A stretch of 64,000 bases of DNA from Primulina eburnea (GCF_022965805.1 NC_133104.1:40158682-40222681), one strand, 5' to 3'; counted from the first letter of the stretch, positions 1 through 15,670 are shown. Made by a program: numbers and translations. The notes: generated from the letters alone by a model not told the origin.

Positions 1-856
1 TCTACAAGCAATTTTTAAATAAAAAAATAGGGGTTTGGCGCTTATTTATATTTCACATGGGTTATCAGCTCTTTTTGAGATTTTACAAGGGGATTTATGC
101 AATTTATCCATGGCATTTTTATTGTTTATATAATTTAAACCAAAAAAATCAAAAAAATCAAATTTTTTATGCTTTTTTCTTGACATCGAGTATCCACCCA
201 ACCCAATTGGATAAACCCCTATTTGGGAATTTCGGGTTCGGGTATATTTTAAGGTCGGGTTTCATGTTCCCGGCCAAAGGCCCAAAACATTGTCGGAAAC
301 CCGCCTATATTTTTCATAATTTTAAGTTTTTTTTTAGGTATTGCATTGTTTGTAGGATAGGACAATCGCACCATTGGTAATTGAATGATATAATATTTTA
401 CTTCTTATATCTATTCTTTAGTAATTGGACTACCTAATCCTCACTTTACTTTTCAACCTTCGTCCATTGTCCAACATTTGCTTTCCTTTGTTTTGCGTTT
501 ACTTTCCTCTCACAAGTACTAATTTCTTTGACCGTCCGTTCTTGCTGTATTTCAGAGCCTCAAAGGTTTTGGATTGTGAGGAAGAATGGTTGTGGATTGT
601 TAGTAACCCAATATCAGATGGCTTTTATAAATTTAAAGGAAAAAAAGAACTCGAGAGCTAGGCACGATAATTACAAAACAAACTAAATCATTGGTTCATT
701 AATCAATCCTGAAAACATTTCCAGAAAAGATAAACAAACAAGGGCTGAACGATGAATCTATAAGAACATGTCCATAAAATATTAATAACATATATAGAAG
801 GTCGAAAATCAGTAGAAACAAATGCATAAAATCACAACCACCAACACAAAAAAGTA
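1..856. other. Intergenic DNA downstream of the LDH gene
   Basis: No gene is recognised. Bases about 185-300 are rich in GGGTT/CCAACCC-like runs, resembling the GGGTTCGGGTT MITE near 38.7-39.3 kb, but I could not define terminal repeats or a target duplication. The open frames here are short and show no recognisable domain. The LDH 3' UTR probably occupies part of 660-856. Confidence 0.4.
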
Positions 857-2193
857 TCATATTCCCAATTGACTTTGTACTTCCAGAATTGTCTTGGCGG
901 AGTTCCTCAGCTGCTGAGCTTCTTCATCAGTAAGATGCACATTGGTTACCCCCAACACTCCGCTCCTACCCAACTGAGCAGGCAAGCTGATAAAAACATC
1001 GCCACCATCGATATTGTAGAAGCCCTTTGCAAGAACCGAGACTGGATGGATCCTTCTTTGATCCCTTAGTATCGTTCGAGCCAAGCTAGCGACGGAGTAC
1101 CCGATCGCCCATGAGGTGTAGCCTTTCAATCTTATGACTTCATATGCACTTTGGACAACTTCTTTGTGTATGTTTACTAAGGTTTGTTTCTCATAAGCAA
1201 TCTGTTGCCTCTGTAAGAAGCTTAGTATTGGCACTCCTCCTACACTTATGCTTGACCATAGAGCCACAGAACTGTCACCATGTTCCCCAACAATGTAGGC
1301 CTAGAATTGGAGAGGTATGAATAATTAATACATAGGGTAGAACAATTAATAGCACTGGCTTCTTTACTCAACAGAATGGAACAACAAAAGTCCAAGCATT
1401 TTGTATGAATATTCATGCGTTACTTGGTGGGAAGGTAAACCAACAATCTTTGCCAACTACTCACATTTTGACGAAAGGAATTGTGGGATATATCATTAAG
1501 CGAATGTCGTAGGTAGATCTCATGTCATGGAACAAAAAGACAAGAATTAAATATTAATAATAGCAATGAATAAATTAATCTCACCTGCACCTCCTGTGCA
1601 TTAACATCAAGGTGATCGGCGATCAAGAACCGGAACCTGGACGAGTCCAGGTTCGTACCCGATCCAATAACCCGATTAGGTGGGAATCCGGACAACTTCC
1701 AGGCTATATAAGTCAGCACATCAACTGGGTTAGAAACCACCAATATTATACAATCCGGAGAGTACTTAGCCAATGGTGGAACAATATGCTTAAACAGAGA
1801 CACGTTCCTCTGCAGCAGATTCAGCCTGCTTTCTCCCGGATTCTGCCGTGCACCGGCCGTGACGATGCAAAGGTCGGAGTTTGCAGTGACAGAGTAGTCA
1901 AGGGAGGCGCGTATCTTCGTACGTGGAAGGAAGGCGGCGGCGTGTTGGAGGTCGAGCATCTCGCCGCGCAGCTTGTCTTCTTTGGCGTCGACGAGGGCAA
2001 GCTCATCGGTCAGATCTTGGGTGAGGATGGTCTGGGCGATGGCCATACCCACATTCCCGACGCCGACTACGGTGATCTTCGTGTGGCGCTTGGTGGGGGA
2101 CGGCGGGGTCCCACCAGTGATGGGGATAAAAAAGGCTTGGCTTAAGTCCAGGCCATCGGAGCCCAGGGAGGACGTTGATATGCTCTTCTGCAT
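857..2193 (-). CDS. LDH: L-lactate dehydrogenase
   Basis: Cytosolic NAD-dependent L-lactate dehydrogenase, which interconverts pyruvate and lactate, mainly under low oxygen. Exons on the minus strand are 2193-1585 and 1300-857; the intron 1584-1301 has GT-AG ends and phase 0. The product is 350 residues, the usual plant length. The Rossmann motif GVGNVG lies at 44-49. The substrate-loop segment [12 protein letters not shown] has Gln117, the residue that marks LDH rather than malate dehydrogenase, and Arg123. Substrate Arg186 (in NLDSSR) and catalytic His210 (GEHGDSS) are present. The start is the ATG at 2193, giving [14 protein letters not shown], close to known plant LDH N-termini; the open frame extends upstream only through a GTG, with no earlier ATG before a stop. 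No disabling change is seen, so the gene looks intact. Family identity is very secure. Confidence 0.97.
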
Positions 2194-2295
2194 GATCTGT
2201 GATGAATCGTGTGTGCGTTTGAGCTTGTGTGTGTCTGAGAATGAGCGTCTAGGGATCGGATGAGGCTGAAACAAATGCGCCGCCGTCCTGATCAC

Positions 2296-5230
2296 ATTGT
2301 TTACAAAACCTGGTGCTATAATGCCAATAGTCAGTATTAATCAATTTTTGGTGGACTCTTTACTTTTCTTTGGAACTTGACTATATAATTTTTTAAACAT
2401 GGTATTGAAATTTGAAAGTGCTCTATTTTTAAATGGGAAAAAATAATCTTAGTCATATATATTTTTCTTTCGACATTTTATTTATTTTTATTATCAAAAT
2501 AAAAACACAAAAAAAATTTATGAGACTGACTCTTTCGTTTGACTTGCCGGCTCGCCGAATCATCCTTCCCGCGTCTCTGTTCATCATCTCTGCAAGAGCT
2601 CTCGTTTAATGCCTACATCTTACTCGTTTCTTTCCTCAATGCATACACCTAGTTAAACCCTGTTGAATTCTATTTCAATGGAGTTAGCTTCTAACCACGG
2701 CATAACTACGCTTGCTACCCAATCAAAAAATATATACACTCGAATACATGAAGCTTCAGAATCATAGCATCACAACTATCAAAATCAAGTTTTTATCACA
2801 AAACTGTTGATAAAATGCTGCCAAAATAAATATTTGCATTACAGAAAAGATAATATCCCGACTCTTAAATGCTATAAATCAATATAATCCCAACATGGCT
2901 TAGCTATTGATCGGTTCTTAATCATCTAAATCTAAATAAATAAAAAATTCTTTTCTACAAAGCAATAGGGCCCCGAGATTTGATTATTGGCTTCCAGTTC
3001 TTTCGTCTTTGATTTGCAGTCAGTAGCTAATTGAGGAACAGGTGCATGCACACTAGGAAGTCCCCTGTTTCTTATCTTCTAGATGTGAAATTGGAACATA
3101 TTTGTGGTTTAGTGTTGCTATGATCCAGTTACGAATCCAGTCTCACAATTCATCATGCCTGCTGTTTTCTCGCAACTTTTCCTAATTATCAATCTATCGA
3201 ATTTAAGACTAGAACTTGGGCTTCAAAATCTTGCATGGAGTTTAGAGTCAAGCTTTGTAATTACCGGTTCTTTTCTGGCACAGGTAGAAAATCTGCACTA
3301 ATATTTCTACTTGCTGTGATAGCATTTGTTTTTGAGATTCTAGTCGTTTGGTGCCTCAATTTATCTCGACATGTTCGCTTCACGCCCTAATAGTTTGAGT
3401 GGCTGTCACTTCGATCGCAGCCATTGAAATTACAAATTTATCACACTAATGCAAATTAACAAGATGATCCCTGAGACAAGTTTTAACCAAACAATGTAGA
3501 TGAGTACTAACAAAAGTTTCAAGAAAGTAAAACCACGTCTATGTTGTTTGCAGGTTTTGAAAGATAGGAACACCAGTAATATCTTTGATGTAATTGATAG
3601 ATAATATGTTTCTGGTGCATTCAGTATGTGTTACTGGTTGCACTTTTAATTTCTTCTGATTAGTGCATGTAGTAGGTAAAAATAAAATACGTTTCGTTCA
3701 GCTGACTGATTTGGATGATTGCCAGCCGACTTCTGGTGACAAGGCGGAGATATGGATCTTAAATTTGGTTTTTAAGAACCTTGGAATGCATGGATCATGT
3801 AAGGCCATTCTTTATTAGCTTTACCAGTAACCGATACTGAGTGCATGGAGTCGTAATGCCAAACATGTTCCGAATACAAGGATTCTTATGTTTGATTTCC
3901 AGGTTTGTTTCATTTGTGCTATGTTAGTTCCGTTTTCATCCAAATATTATGGGATAATACCCTGTTTGAGAATTGTTGGGATAGAGCCGAGCAAAACAAT
4001 TTCTTTCTGGGAATAACCTATGTTCTTGTGAATGAATAAAATTTCTTGACCTTTCTTTTTAAGATTGGAATAAATAATTTCTGGAATGATTACCTCATAT
4101 TCCTGAAGTCTGTTTAGGATTGATAGGCGTAGATTTGATGAAGGTGTTTTGAATGAATTGATCTGAAAATCACAGAATCTGAATTTAGTGTCGAAGATGG
4201 AGTAAAAAGATAAGAGTTTTAAGATGAGTTTCAAATTCTTTAATTGTTTTTGTTGCCACATACTGACATACATACATACATGATGGATTTGGAATAAATT
4301 TTGAATTCACAAAGCTAAAATCCATCACCCCAAACACATCCTTAATGTTCTTGAAACATTGACAGTGCTTGGTTTCTTTTACTTATTTGCATAATAGACC
4401 TGATCCTTTTACTCCAACCAGCTTTTGTTTGTCTTGTGTAATCCGTAGACCATAACATGCAAACTTTGAATTGCAGCATTGCTGCCTAATTTCTGACAAG
4501 TAATCTTAAAATATATTGGCCAGGTTGACGAATACTCGATTTTGGACTGGTTTCTATATGTTAACGTTAGGTGACTTGTTAGGTATACAATTGTCTAACA
4601 ATATAATAGATGTAGTCGGTGAAAATATAGGAAAAATGTAACTTTTTTTTCACCTAAAACTGTCCGAATTAGATATTTTTTTATGCTGATGAATTTAAGC
4701 ATTTGGACCAGAAGTAGGGACAATCAACTAAAAGTGCAGAACTGAAAGCGAAATTTGCTCAATTATACACCACTATATTTATGCCTATAGCCAAACAAGC
4801 ATTAGAAAATCAATACGTTTCTATAATTCTTTATTCTCAATACTTTAATGCAAACAACAGACAACATGTATTGGGGACCATCATCACTCAATTCATGACA
4901 TTCTCACCTGCAGCAACTTGTCGTATGCATTTAATTGAAATAATTGAAAAAACCCGAGAACTGATCAATTGTGCGTGGACTTGGAGATTATCATCTCAAG
5001 AGTTATAATTCATTCTTTTCTTTTGTACAACAAGTCTCTAGTGTTACAGTTCTTGAAAAAAATATGTAATATACATGCATACTAATTCAAAACGGGGTGG
5101 GAGCATCTTTAATTTACCCCTCGCTCCACACTCCATATAAATGGAAAAGGGAAAATAAAATGGATTCACAGCAGGGAAAATTTAACTTTGCATGATGAAC
5201 ATGTAGTCGGGGAGAAATGTTGGATAGTGT
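2296..5230. other. Intergenic DNA between LDH and the RGF-type gene
   Basis: About 2.9 kb with no recognisable gene on either strand. The LDH promoter should lie just above 2193 on the minus strand; GC-rich, CT-rich sequence at 2525-2640 is compatible with this but no clear TATA box was found. The short frames at 3947-4273 and 4781-5008 have no recognisable domain. No transposon ends could be defined. Confidence 0.35.
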
Positions 5231-6289
5231 TTAGGGTTTCCAGTTATGAATAGGTGGTTTGCGATGGGGTTGTTCGTAATCCATAACTACGACATCGTCT
5301 GCTATTCTGTTGTCCTTAGAATTTGCAGTTTCCTCACCATTGGATGGTGGTGATTCTAGTGTTGACCGTTCAGATCTCTTCCATACCTGCACGTGTTATA
5401 TGGTGATTAAGATTTACATGCAATATTGTTGTTCCTGAAATCCATTATGCATGGAATTTAATTCTATGTACGAAGGAACATTATTGTTGATTGTCGTCTT
5501 TCTATCACCTCTTCTGAATTGTCTAAACTCTTCGAATCAATTATGCAACATGAATTTTGAGGGACATATATGAAACAGTTACAAAGAAAAATACCTTTCT
5601 TTCAGCCGTCTCTGGCAATTCTTCCTTGAACATAAAATTTTAACCGAGGGACTACCTGTAGGTTGACAGCAATCAGTTGTGAATCTGAAATTCAATATAT
5701 AGATACACTACGGAAAATAATAATGATAATAGACTGCAATATAGTAATTATTATTAGGTAGTAGGCATTACCTGGTGACTATTTTACTATACTCGAACAT
5801 GTGAAACTGATGTTACTAGTTTACACTTCTATTCTATAAAATATACTGGATATTGGACAGGCAATACTGTAGTAGGTTGCTGAACATGAATAGCTAATGT
5901 AAATCATTGTATTCTATGTGAGAGCCAAGAAGAATTCGAGACAATCTATGAAACAAAATCTTTTCCACAAACCTGCCGTGCCTTCTGTTCCTTCAACTGC
6001 AGAAGTTCTCTGATTTTCTAACTGGATAGCCGTTGTGCCATCGGAGATCTTCCCACCATATTCAGCGATGACGTTTCCTCGTGCCACAAATGCCTCAGGT
6101 TCTATTCCGTTTAAACCCTGAACCAAATCATGTGGTTAGTCTAACAACTCTTTTACATTATTTCAATGTACAAAACGTAAAATCCTTTCTCGATACCTGA
6201 ACTGGTGAGACGGAATCCAAAACTACAAGTGGCCTAGCAGCGCATGCATGCAAACAAAGATATATAACTAGATAAACTAGCGAAGGCAT
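5231..6289 (-). CDS. Root meristem growth factor (RGF/GLV/CLEL) peptide precursor
   Basis: Precursor of a secreted, probably tyrosine-sulfated signalling peptide of the RGF/GOLVEN/CLEL family, which acts through RGI receptor kinases on root meristems and gravitropism. Exon 1 (6289-6197) encodes MPSLVYLVIYLCLHACAA, a clear signal peptide. Exon 2 (6117-5973, phase 0) encodes an acidic variable region. Exon 3 (5655-5595) encodes a basic stretch with CSRKNC. The last exon ends with DYEQPHRKPPIHN, which fits the family signature (Asp-Tyr, then Pro-Pro-x-His-Asn), followed by WKP and a stop at 5231. The best acceptor for the last exon (start 5386) is out of phase with exons 1-3. An acceptor 11 bases further in (start 5375) restores phase and gives 116 residues. 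Joining exon 1 directly to 5386 gives 82 residues. Family identity is strong; the exact splicing is unresolved. Confidence 0.85.
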
Positions 6290-7499
6290 GATTTAGAGTT
6301 ATATGAAAGAAAACAGTATGATCAGGGGGAAACCAAGAATAACACTAAGTTTAGAATCTGATACGAGTCATACGACCTACATATACACTGAGAAGAATTA
6401 GATGAAGCATTAAATGCAGGGTTTTGGCAGGAGATGAAACTTTGTTTTAAGAGAACATGCAGAATCTAGGGAAATAATATTTGAAGATATTGGTGGCCTC
6501 CCATGTCGCCTCTTTTACCCTTTAATCAAGTGTGGACCTAAAGGGAGTGAGTCGTTATATGGTCGACGTAGGTTCACGGTATGCAGATGATTGCTTGCTT
6601 ACGAAAAATCAAGAAACAGATACATACAGACCCTTCCTATATGTGACTGAATAAATTTGTGCGGCATGTGTGTTAATTATGACATTATAAAATTGTATAA
6701 TAAATATAAGACCATCCATGTGTTTAAGCAGAAGTTCATTCATATCTCTATGGTTCATCTCTTATTGCAAGTTTTGTTACTGTGATTTATATGTTAAAAA
6801 ATCAAATATCATCAACTACTTTTCAATCTTTTTCCGTAATACACTTTTATCAATTTCTACGCTTCCCAACATAATCATCGTACATTAAAATCAATTTTCA
6901 TCAATTCCTGAAATTTATAATCAAGTATTTCTTATTTCAAAATCTAAAATATTCCACTCTCATTCTCTTTTCTACAAATACCGATTAAATCATCATTTAA
7001 TAATATTTCCTAAACAAAATCTTACACAATGTGGCATACGAACGATTTCGATATTTTTTTCTAATCTGTTTCGACAAGATCGTATGTCTGTTTCTCTTGT
7101 ACCTAACCATGTACAATAGTGTTTAGTCTAATTTATCACTTTTAAAAAAAATTAATGAAGCTGTCGACAAACCCTTTGTTGGTATGCGCGCGGAACAAGC
7201 CTTATTGGTCCTGAACTTTGAATGCAACAGGCCTACAATGTTGTTCCCCTATCATTAATTCAATGATGGATACATTTAATAGTTTAAGCATTCCAAAATC
7301 TTTCATGTATTCTCTGTTATCTGTATTTTTTATAACTTATATTCCAACGTCCATATGTCGATAAAACATTTGCATTTCAAGATAAGGATGTGAGTTAATA
7401 CTTGAGCTTGTTGCCCCTAACAAATCAATGGTCGTGGGGTAAATTTTTTAACTAGATTTGATCTCTTTGAGAAGAAAAGAAAAGCTTTATATTACATGC
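6290..7499. other. Promoter side of the RGF-type gene, otherwise featureless
   Basis: This lies upstream of the minus-strand peptide gene and should hold its promoter. It is AT-rich, especially 6660-7030, with no recognisable coding sequence. I saw no convincing TATA box or element ends. Confidence 0.3.
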
Positions 7500-8675
7500 T
7501 GTCACGTCCCGGGACGGGGGTTGGTTGACACCGGCGTTGCTCTCAAATATTCATTCGAAAAAAACAAGCCTCAGAAGTACAGAATTTCAGAAACCTGTCT
7601 TTTATTCATAATAATCATTGTCTGTTACAACTCAATGACAAATGTTTTACAGCGGAAATGTAAAACCATAAAATTACATTGTCTGAACAGATGCAGCGGA
7701 AAATAAAACATAAATCAGAACTAAGAACAACGATCTTCATCACCAGCCCCAAAACTGACGTTGCTCCTCTTCTTCTATCAACTCTTCCTCGTTCTTATCT
7801 GAGATGGGTTTGGTGGGTGAGTGATATGATTGTCACTCAGTAAGCAGGAGCGGGAATAACTCCCAGTTTTCGAACATCATTTTAATACAGAAACCGTAAT
7901 GCAGTAATATACAGAAAAACTCGTATTTCATAACAGAAATCAGAATTCAGACTTCACATGTTTCAGAACAGAAATCAGAATTAGTAAGCACTGAACATGT
8001 TAGTGAATTTCATGGCTAAACTGATATCAGTCCCCTATATGTTCTCTCCTCTAAGAGGTGAGGCCAGAATCAGAATCAGAATTCAGAAATGTTCAGAATA
8101 TATATTCCTACCATTAGTTCACTAGGGAGTTTCAGTGCTTCAAAATCATATATCAGAAATCATACAGAAACTGAACTTTAAAACAGAATTATCAGACGGA
8201 TTTCAAGATATTTATACATAAGCCCACTTACAGTAATTTGCTAAAAGTATTTCGGTTGAAATATGAAGTCTGCTTGTTCTTGCTACTGGTTTCTGCTGCT
8301 CGAAAATCAGCACTCTCTTAGCTCAAATATTTCAAGTGACAACTCAAGATTTTGGTAAACCAATTCAGGTGTTTGATGGTGATATTTATAGGCAATGTTT
8401 CTGACTATTAGACTCCCAATTAATGGCCATAATCCGCCATTAACAGCCTTTATTCCATGTTAATGCTTCAGTTACAAGTCTAAGCTGAATCAGTAACTGT
8501 CTGCTGGAATCTTGCGCTGCTGGATTCTATATGCTGGAATTCTGTCTGCTGGAATTGTGTCTGCTGGAAAAATATCATCTTCTGAATTATTGACTGCTGC
8601 TGGAATTGTTAGCTTCTACTGAAATTTTCCATTGCTACTGAATAATGCTAGCTGCTGAAAATTCGGGTTCTCACA
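7500..8675 (-). mobile_element. Solo LTR, probably Ty3/gypsy
   Basis: A 1,176-bp segment begins TGTCACGTCCC and ends GGTTCTCACA, so it has TG...CA ends in either orientation. It is flanked by a perfect 5-bp direct repeat, CATGC (7495-7499 and 8676-8680), as expected for LTR integration. The minus-strand reading (TGTGAGAACCC...GGGACGTGACA) resembles long plant gypsy LTRs. No internal region or second LTR adjoins it, so it is best read as a solo LTR left by LTR-LTR recombination. It contains a run of variants of the motif TGCTGGAAT at about 8505-8605. The structural call is firm; the family and orientation are inference. Confidence 0.75.
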
Positions 8676-9299
8676 CATGCCATGCAGCGACATAGAGCCT
8701 ATAGATTTGTGTAAAATCTTTCTTTTTCTACATCGTAAATGCAGTTTGAAAGACTAATCAAATTGTATGCACAACTTCTCCACACAGCTAAAACAAGTAA
8801 AACCTTCTGTTTTCTTCCTTTTGTATGGTAAGTGAAGGTGCTTAGATTTTCAAACTTTACATCGTATGCTTGTTTCCTGTTTACTTCCGTTAGCAAATGT
8901 TTTTGATAGCTTCGGTTACATTCTTTTTTAGGTTAGATTATTGGGTCTAGCATAGGCCACATAATCCATTTTCATTATTTTATCTTGAACTTCATTTTGA
9001 TATTATCGGCTGCTCATTTTTAAACTATATCTACGTCAACGTTTCAATTATTAGAGTTTCAAATGGTGTTCGAGGACAATGTATCAGTCGGGAGCACAAG
9101 GCGGCCCGGGGGGTCTACAATTTCCTGGAGATGATGCATATAGACATTTGATGATCGAGCATTCATGGTGCCTGGATCTTTAAGTGGAATGGAATGTTTG
9201 TCACAAATTGCCATTTTCTCCTCTAGAGTCTTAGGGCTTCTCGCCTAAACACATGCACGTCTTGTCAATCCCTTGTAAAAGAAAAAAAAAAAAAAAAAT
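8676..9299. other. Intergenic DNA with a poly(A) run
   Basis: No gene is seen. A run of about 17 A near 9281-9298 could be a retroposed tail, but no matching target duplication was found. The frame at 8699-8896 on the minus strand has no recognisable domain. Confidence 0.3.
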
Positions 9300-9850
9300 T
9301 GATCAAAACACAATATGTTAAAGATGGGTTGTTGGACTTAACTCAATCCCAAAAATTAGTTCAGTCAAGAAGATTGTTCAAGTCTATATATAGAATTCAA
9401 ATGATTTTAATCCAACCGATATGGAACAACAACACATTCTCACACACCAATGAATGAACATTTAGAGCGTGAAATATACAAGATTGGGTGCCCAATAGGG
9501 CAATCCAACAAGTCTAAGTCCAAATATATGACACCCAGAGATTTTATCCAACCAATGTGGGACAACAAAATAGTATCAGAACCCCAGGTTTCACCGTTAT
9601 GTGTTGACTGCACATAGTTAGGTCACATGTTGTTATGTAAACTTCACGCTCCAGATATTTATTTTAATGAGCGTGAGGATAGTGTGTTATTTGTCCCACA
9701 TAGGTAGGATTTTAATGGACGTGAGGATAGTGTGTTAATTGTCTCATATAGGTAGGATAAAATCCTTAAAACTGCATATATTGACAGATAATACTTCTAC
9801 TAGAGCTAACTTTTGAGATTGAGATATGTTCAAGTCTCAATCTTAACATA
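9300..9850. repeat. Possible TRIM or LTR-derived fragment with a 48-bp tandem repeat
   Basis: Two adjacent 48-bp units starting CGTGAGGATAGTGTGTTA (from 9672 and 9720) contain a TTGTCCCACATAGG-like segment typical of the starts of short plant LTRs. About 100 bases upstream, TAGTATCAGAACC at 9571 resembles the initiator-tRNA-Met primer site TGGTATCAGAGCC. Together they suggest a decayed miniature LTR element, but boundaries and target duplications were not found. Confidence 0.35.
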
Positions 9851-10952
9851 ATAATAGAGATAATGACGAATAATTTTGTTACTCTATTAGATGTGAACTT
9901 CCCAAGTATAAAACTTTGGACATTATATTATACAAGATTTGAATATGAGAACCAAAAGCTTGTGGTGCAGATAATTAAACGACAACTTGTTGTAAGCCTC
10001 AATGAGGCATGTGGTGGCTATTATTGCAATAATGAGCACTCTCATGTGGAACTTGCATTGCGCATTTAAAGAGGGTGGGCTTGAAAGAAAATGGAGACAA
10101 AGGAGAATGGGAGATAGAGACCCTTAATGCAACAAACAGTGCAGTATGACTGAACCGCTCTATGCACCACCAGGCCACGACACAAGGGCCTACTGCGGCC
10201 CCCAGTCGGCCCCCTCCTTCCCTGGTGCATATTCCATGTGCGATTGCTACGGTAAAATTGCAGCCTTTTTAGGTGAACATTTTATCCAAGAAATGTGTCG
10301 ATTCCTAGACTAGACTCAACAAATTAGATGTGAAACTCAAACAAGGAAGGAAAAGATATATTTTTTCTCTAAAAAAATTACATACGAAATCTCAATTTTT
10401 TTCAGGCGAAGGGGGGCAGTTTGGTCTCACACTCAACTCGGTCCAAGTCTGATGTCGAGTGAGGTACCCATGGATTTCTCATTCTTTTGTTTTGTTGTCT
10501 TTGAGAAGTTCTATCCTGGTTTGGCATAGACGGGACAGTGTAGGTTTCCATTGTCATGTATGATCGCTACTAGAGCTTGATATTCCAACAATCAAAATTT
10601 GGCGTACAAATACGTTTGGAGTGCTTGTTTTTTTTCCCAACAATTAAAAAAGTTTTGAAAATAGTTTTATTTTTAAATGATTTTTTGAGAATTTGCTCAT
10701 ATTTTTCAAAAAAATTGATGTTTATTTTCATTTAGATATGTACTGAAGGTTTACCACTTTACCAAATTTATAGTTTGTGATAGCGATACAACTCAAATTT
10801 TTTTAAATCTACAGCAGCTCAAACATTATGTTTCGATTGTTCTATCGAATAAATATTATTATTATACCCAATAATCTCACTTTTAATAATTGTACACCTT
10901 ACAATCAATTAGAATTAAACTCGTGACATTGGCCCTTGTGTTAATTATAGGA

Positions 10953-11014
<62 letters not shown>

Positions 11015-12012
11015 TGTGTGTGTGTGTGAGTTTGGGTATATCAAACTAATTATATATGAATTTGGTGATAATATAGAGAAGACAATTCTTGGTAAATCAT
11101 AATGACGAATAATTTCATGCTCATTATTGTTTTTATTTAGATTATTTTTCTAACGTATTTGAAGAAATTGACTTAGAGTGAGCTTGGATACAAAAGTTAT
11201 AACTGGAAAAGGCATTTAAATAAGGTCAGCTTTAAAAATGATTATATAAATAAAAACAGAAGTGATTTTGATTTTTAGTTAACTTGTTAAAAGTGTTTTT
11301 GTTTTTAAATATAAGTAGAATTAAAAGTCCGAAAGACCAAAATTATAACTTCTGATAAAGCACTTAAATAAATACTTTTTTTAAGACAGCTTTTGTAACA
11401 AAAAAAATATACTTTTTAAAGAAAACTAATTTTTTTAAAAACTAAATTAGTATGTTAGTTTCTCCAACCAAACGCACTAAGTGTTCAATTTTGACGTATC
11501 GATCGATATTATTTTTAACGTGGAAAAGAGTTAGGAACGTAAATAAAAAAGTTTTGCTATTAAAATTATTGAAAGAAATTCAATACATAACACAAAAATC
11601 ATATAAATCTGTCTCACTTATTAATTTTGTGAGACATGTTTATTTCTCATCCAATACGACTCATGAAAAATATTATTTTTTATTTACTTTTCATTTTAGG
11701 TTTAGATCGCTTAGATCTGTCTCACAAGGAAATTCGACCCAACTAATAAAAATTTATTTTTTATATCAAAAATATTATTTTTCAATTTCGGCATGGACCA
11801 GGTCGACTCATTTTATAGATAAATCAGTAACATAGTCTCACATTATACCTATTGAAAATTATGAAATTTAAGACAAAAAGTTTTTAAATCCTAAACAAAA
11901 GCCGAGGTGAAGCATCATGTTGGATGAAGTTAACGTAAATAAGCAGTTTAGAATAAATATGTTCTCTCTAATGATACATCAATCTAGAATAAATATTTCC
12001 TTTTCGATATAT
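9851..12012. other. AT-rich intergenic DNA with scattered repeat debris
   Basis: No gene is recognised. It contains a dinucleotide microsatellite (listed separately), a possible small MITE at about 11170-11480 whose ends resemble each other (GAGTGAGCTTGGAT against CCAACCAAACGCACTA), and a degenerate relative of the GTGAGAC repeat at about 11605-11840. The frames at 9863-10069, 11452-11835 and 11917-12165 show no recognisable domain. Confidence 0.3.
10956..11029. repeat. (TA)n-(TG)n compound microsatellite
   Basis: About 56 bp of alternating TA is followed by a short TG-rich run ending near 11029. It is a simple sequence repeat and likely polymorphic. Confidence 0.95.
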
Positions 12013-12020
12013 GTTATAAT

Positions 12021-12569
12021 CAGTGTTTTAAAAAGTACGTTTAAGCTCCACTTAAGTACGTTTAAGCTTGAAGCTCGACAAAAACGCTCTATTTCGAGAA
12101 AAGAGGAAAAAAAGTGGTCAAACTACAGTTTGACCAAATTAAACGTAATTAGGACGTTTAATTAAGCGTATTTAAACACAATCGCATCTGTTTATTTTTT
12201 AATTTTTTTATTTTGAAAGTATGTCTTTTTATTTTAAAATAATAAATTAGATTTATAATTTAGATGTTTATTTTTAAATTTTAATTATGATTAAGCATGT
12301 CTGACAATATTTTGACAAATATTTAACAATTTTTAATGTAATCTAGTTTCGAAAACAAATAAAGATTGTAATTTTGAAATTTTTATGTTTTTATAAATAT
12401 GAGAATTCAAACTTAAATTTATTATATTTATGTATTATTTTTTATCTATTTATTGTTCGAGATTATTACAATTTCACTAAAGATAGAAAACGTTTTTTCA
12501 CGTTTAAGCTCGTGCTAATCTTGGTTAAGCTTGAAAAGCTCAGAACTCGACACGCTTTTTAGAACATTG
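12021..12569. mobile_element. hAT-like MITE downstream of ATG8
   Basis: A 549-bp element starts CAGTGTTTTAAAAAG and ends CTTTTTAGAACATTG; these are imperfect terminal inverted repeats. Flanking 8-bp sequences, GTTATAAT (12013-12020) and GTTATAAC (12570-12577), match at 7 of 8 positions, the target-duplication size of hAT elements. Subterminal ACGTTTAAGCT-like repeats occur on both sides. It has no coding capacity and lies about 340 bp beyond the ATG8 stop codon. Confidence 0.65.
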
Positions 12570-12909
12570 GTTATAACAAGTGATTTTTTCCCCTGATAAC
12601 TTCCAAAATATTATTTTATACAATTGATCCATGATTTTAAACACAATATGCCAGGTATTGAACGTGTTCAAGTAAAAGAAACAAAAAACAGAGTAGGAAA
12701 TCAACAACACAAGCATGAACAATAATGCTTATTAAATTGTTCTTGATTCGGAACCAGGAAATTGTTGCGTCGATCAACCGTCTTCAAGAAAAGGAAACTA
12801 TACACATATTAATGCTATACACTAGGTAAGCACATCAAAGAGAATTACCAGCATAGTGAAATAGAGCAAGCCTTGTCTAAGAGATCAAAGCCTGAATCGT
12901 GTAAGGAAG

Positions 12910-15670
<2,761 letters not shown>

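Noticed and set aside
1612..2145. 177-residue open frame on the plus strand
   Set aside because: It is the antisense shadow of LDH exon 1, with no recognisable domain.
2194..2295. Longer LDH N-terminus from a GTG at 2295
   Set aside because: There is no ATG in this extension; plant nuclear genes start at ATG, and the ATG at 2193 gives the standard 350-residue protein.
3947..4273. 108-residue minus-strand frame between LDH and the peptide gene
   Set aside because: No recognisable motif, and no matching exons nearby.
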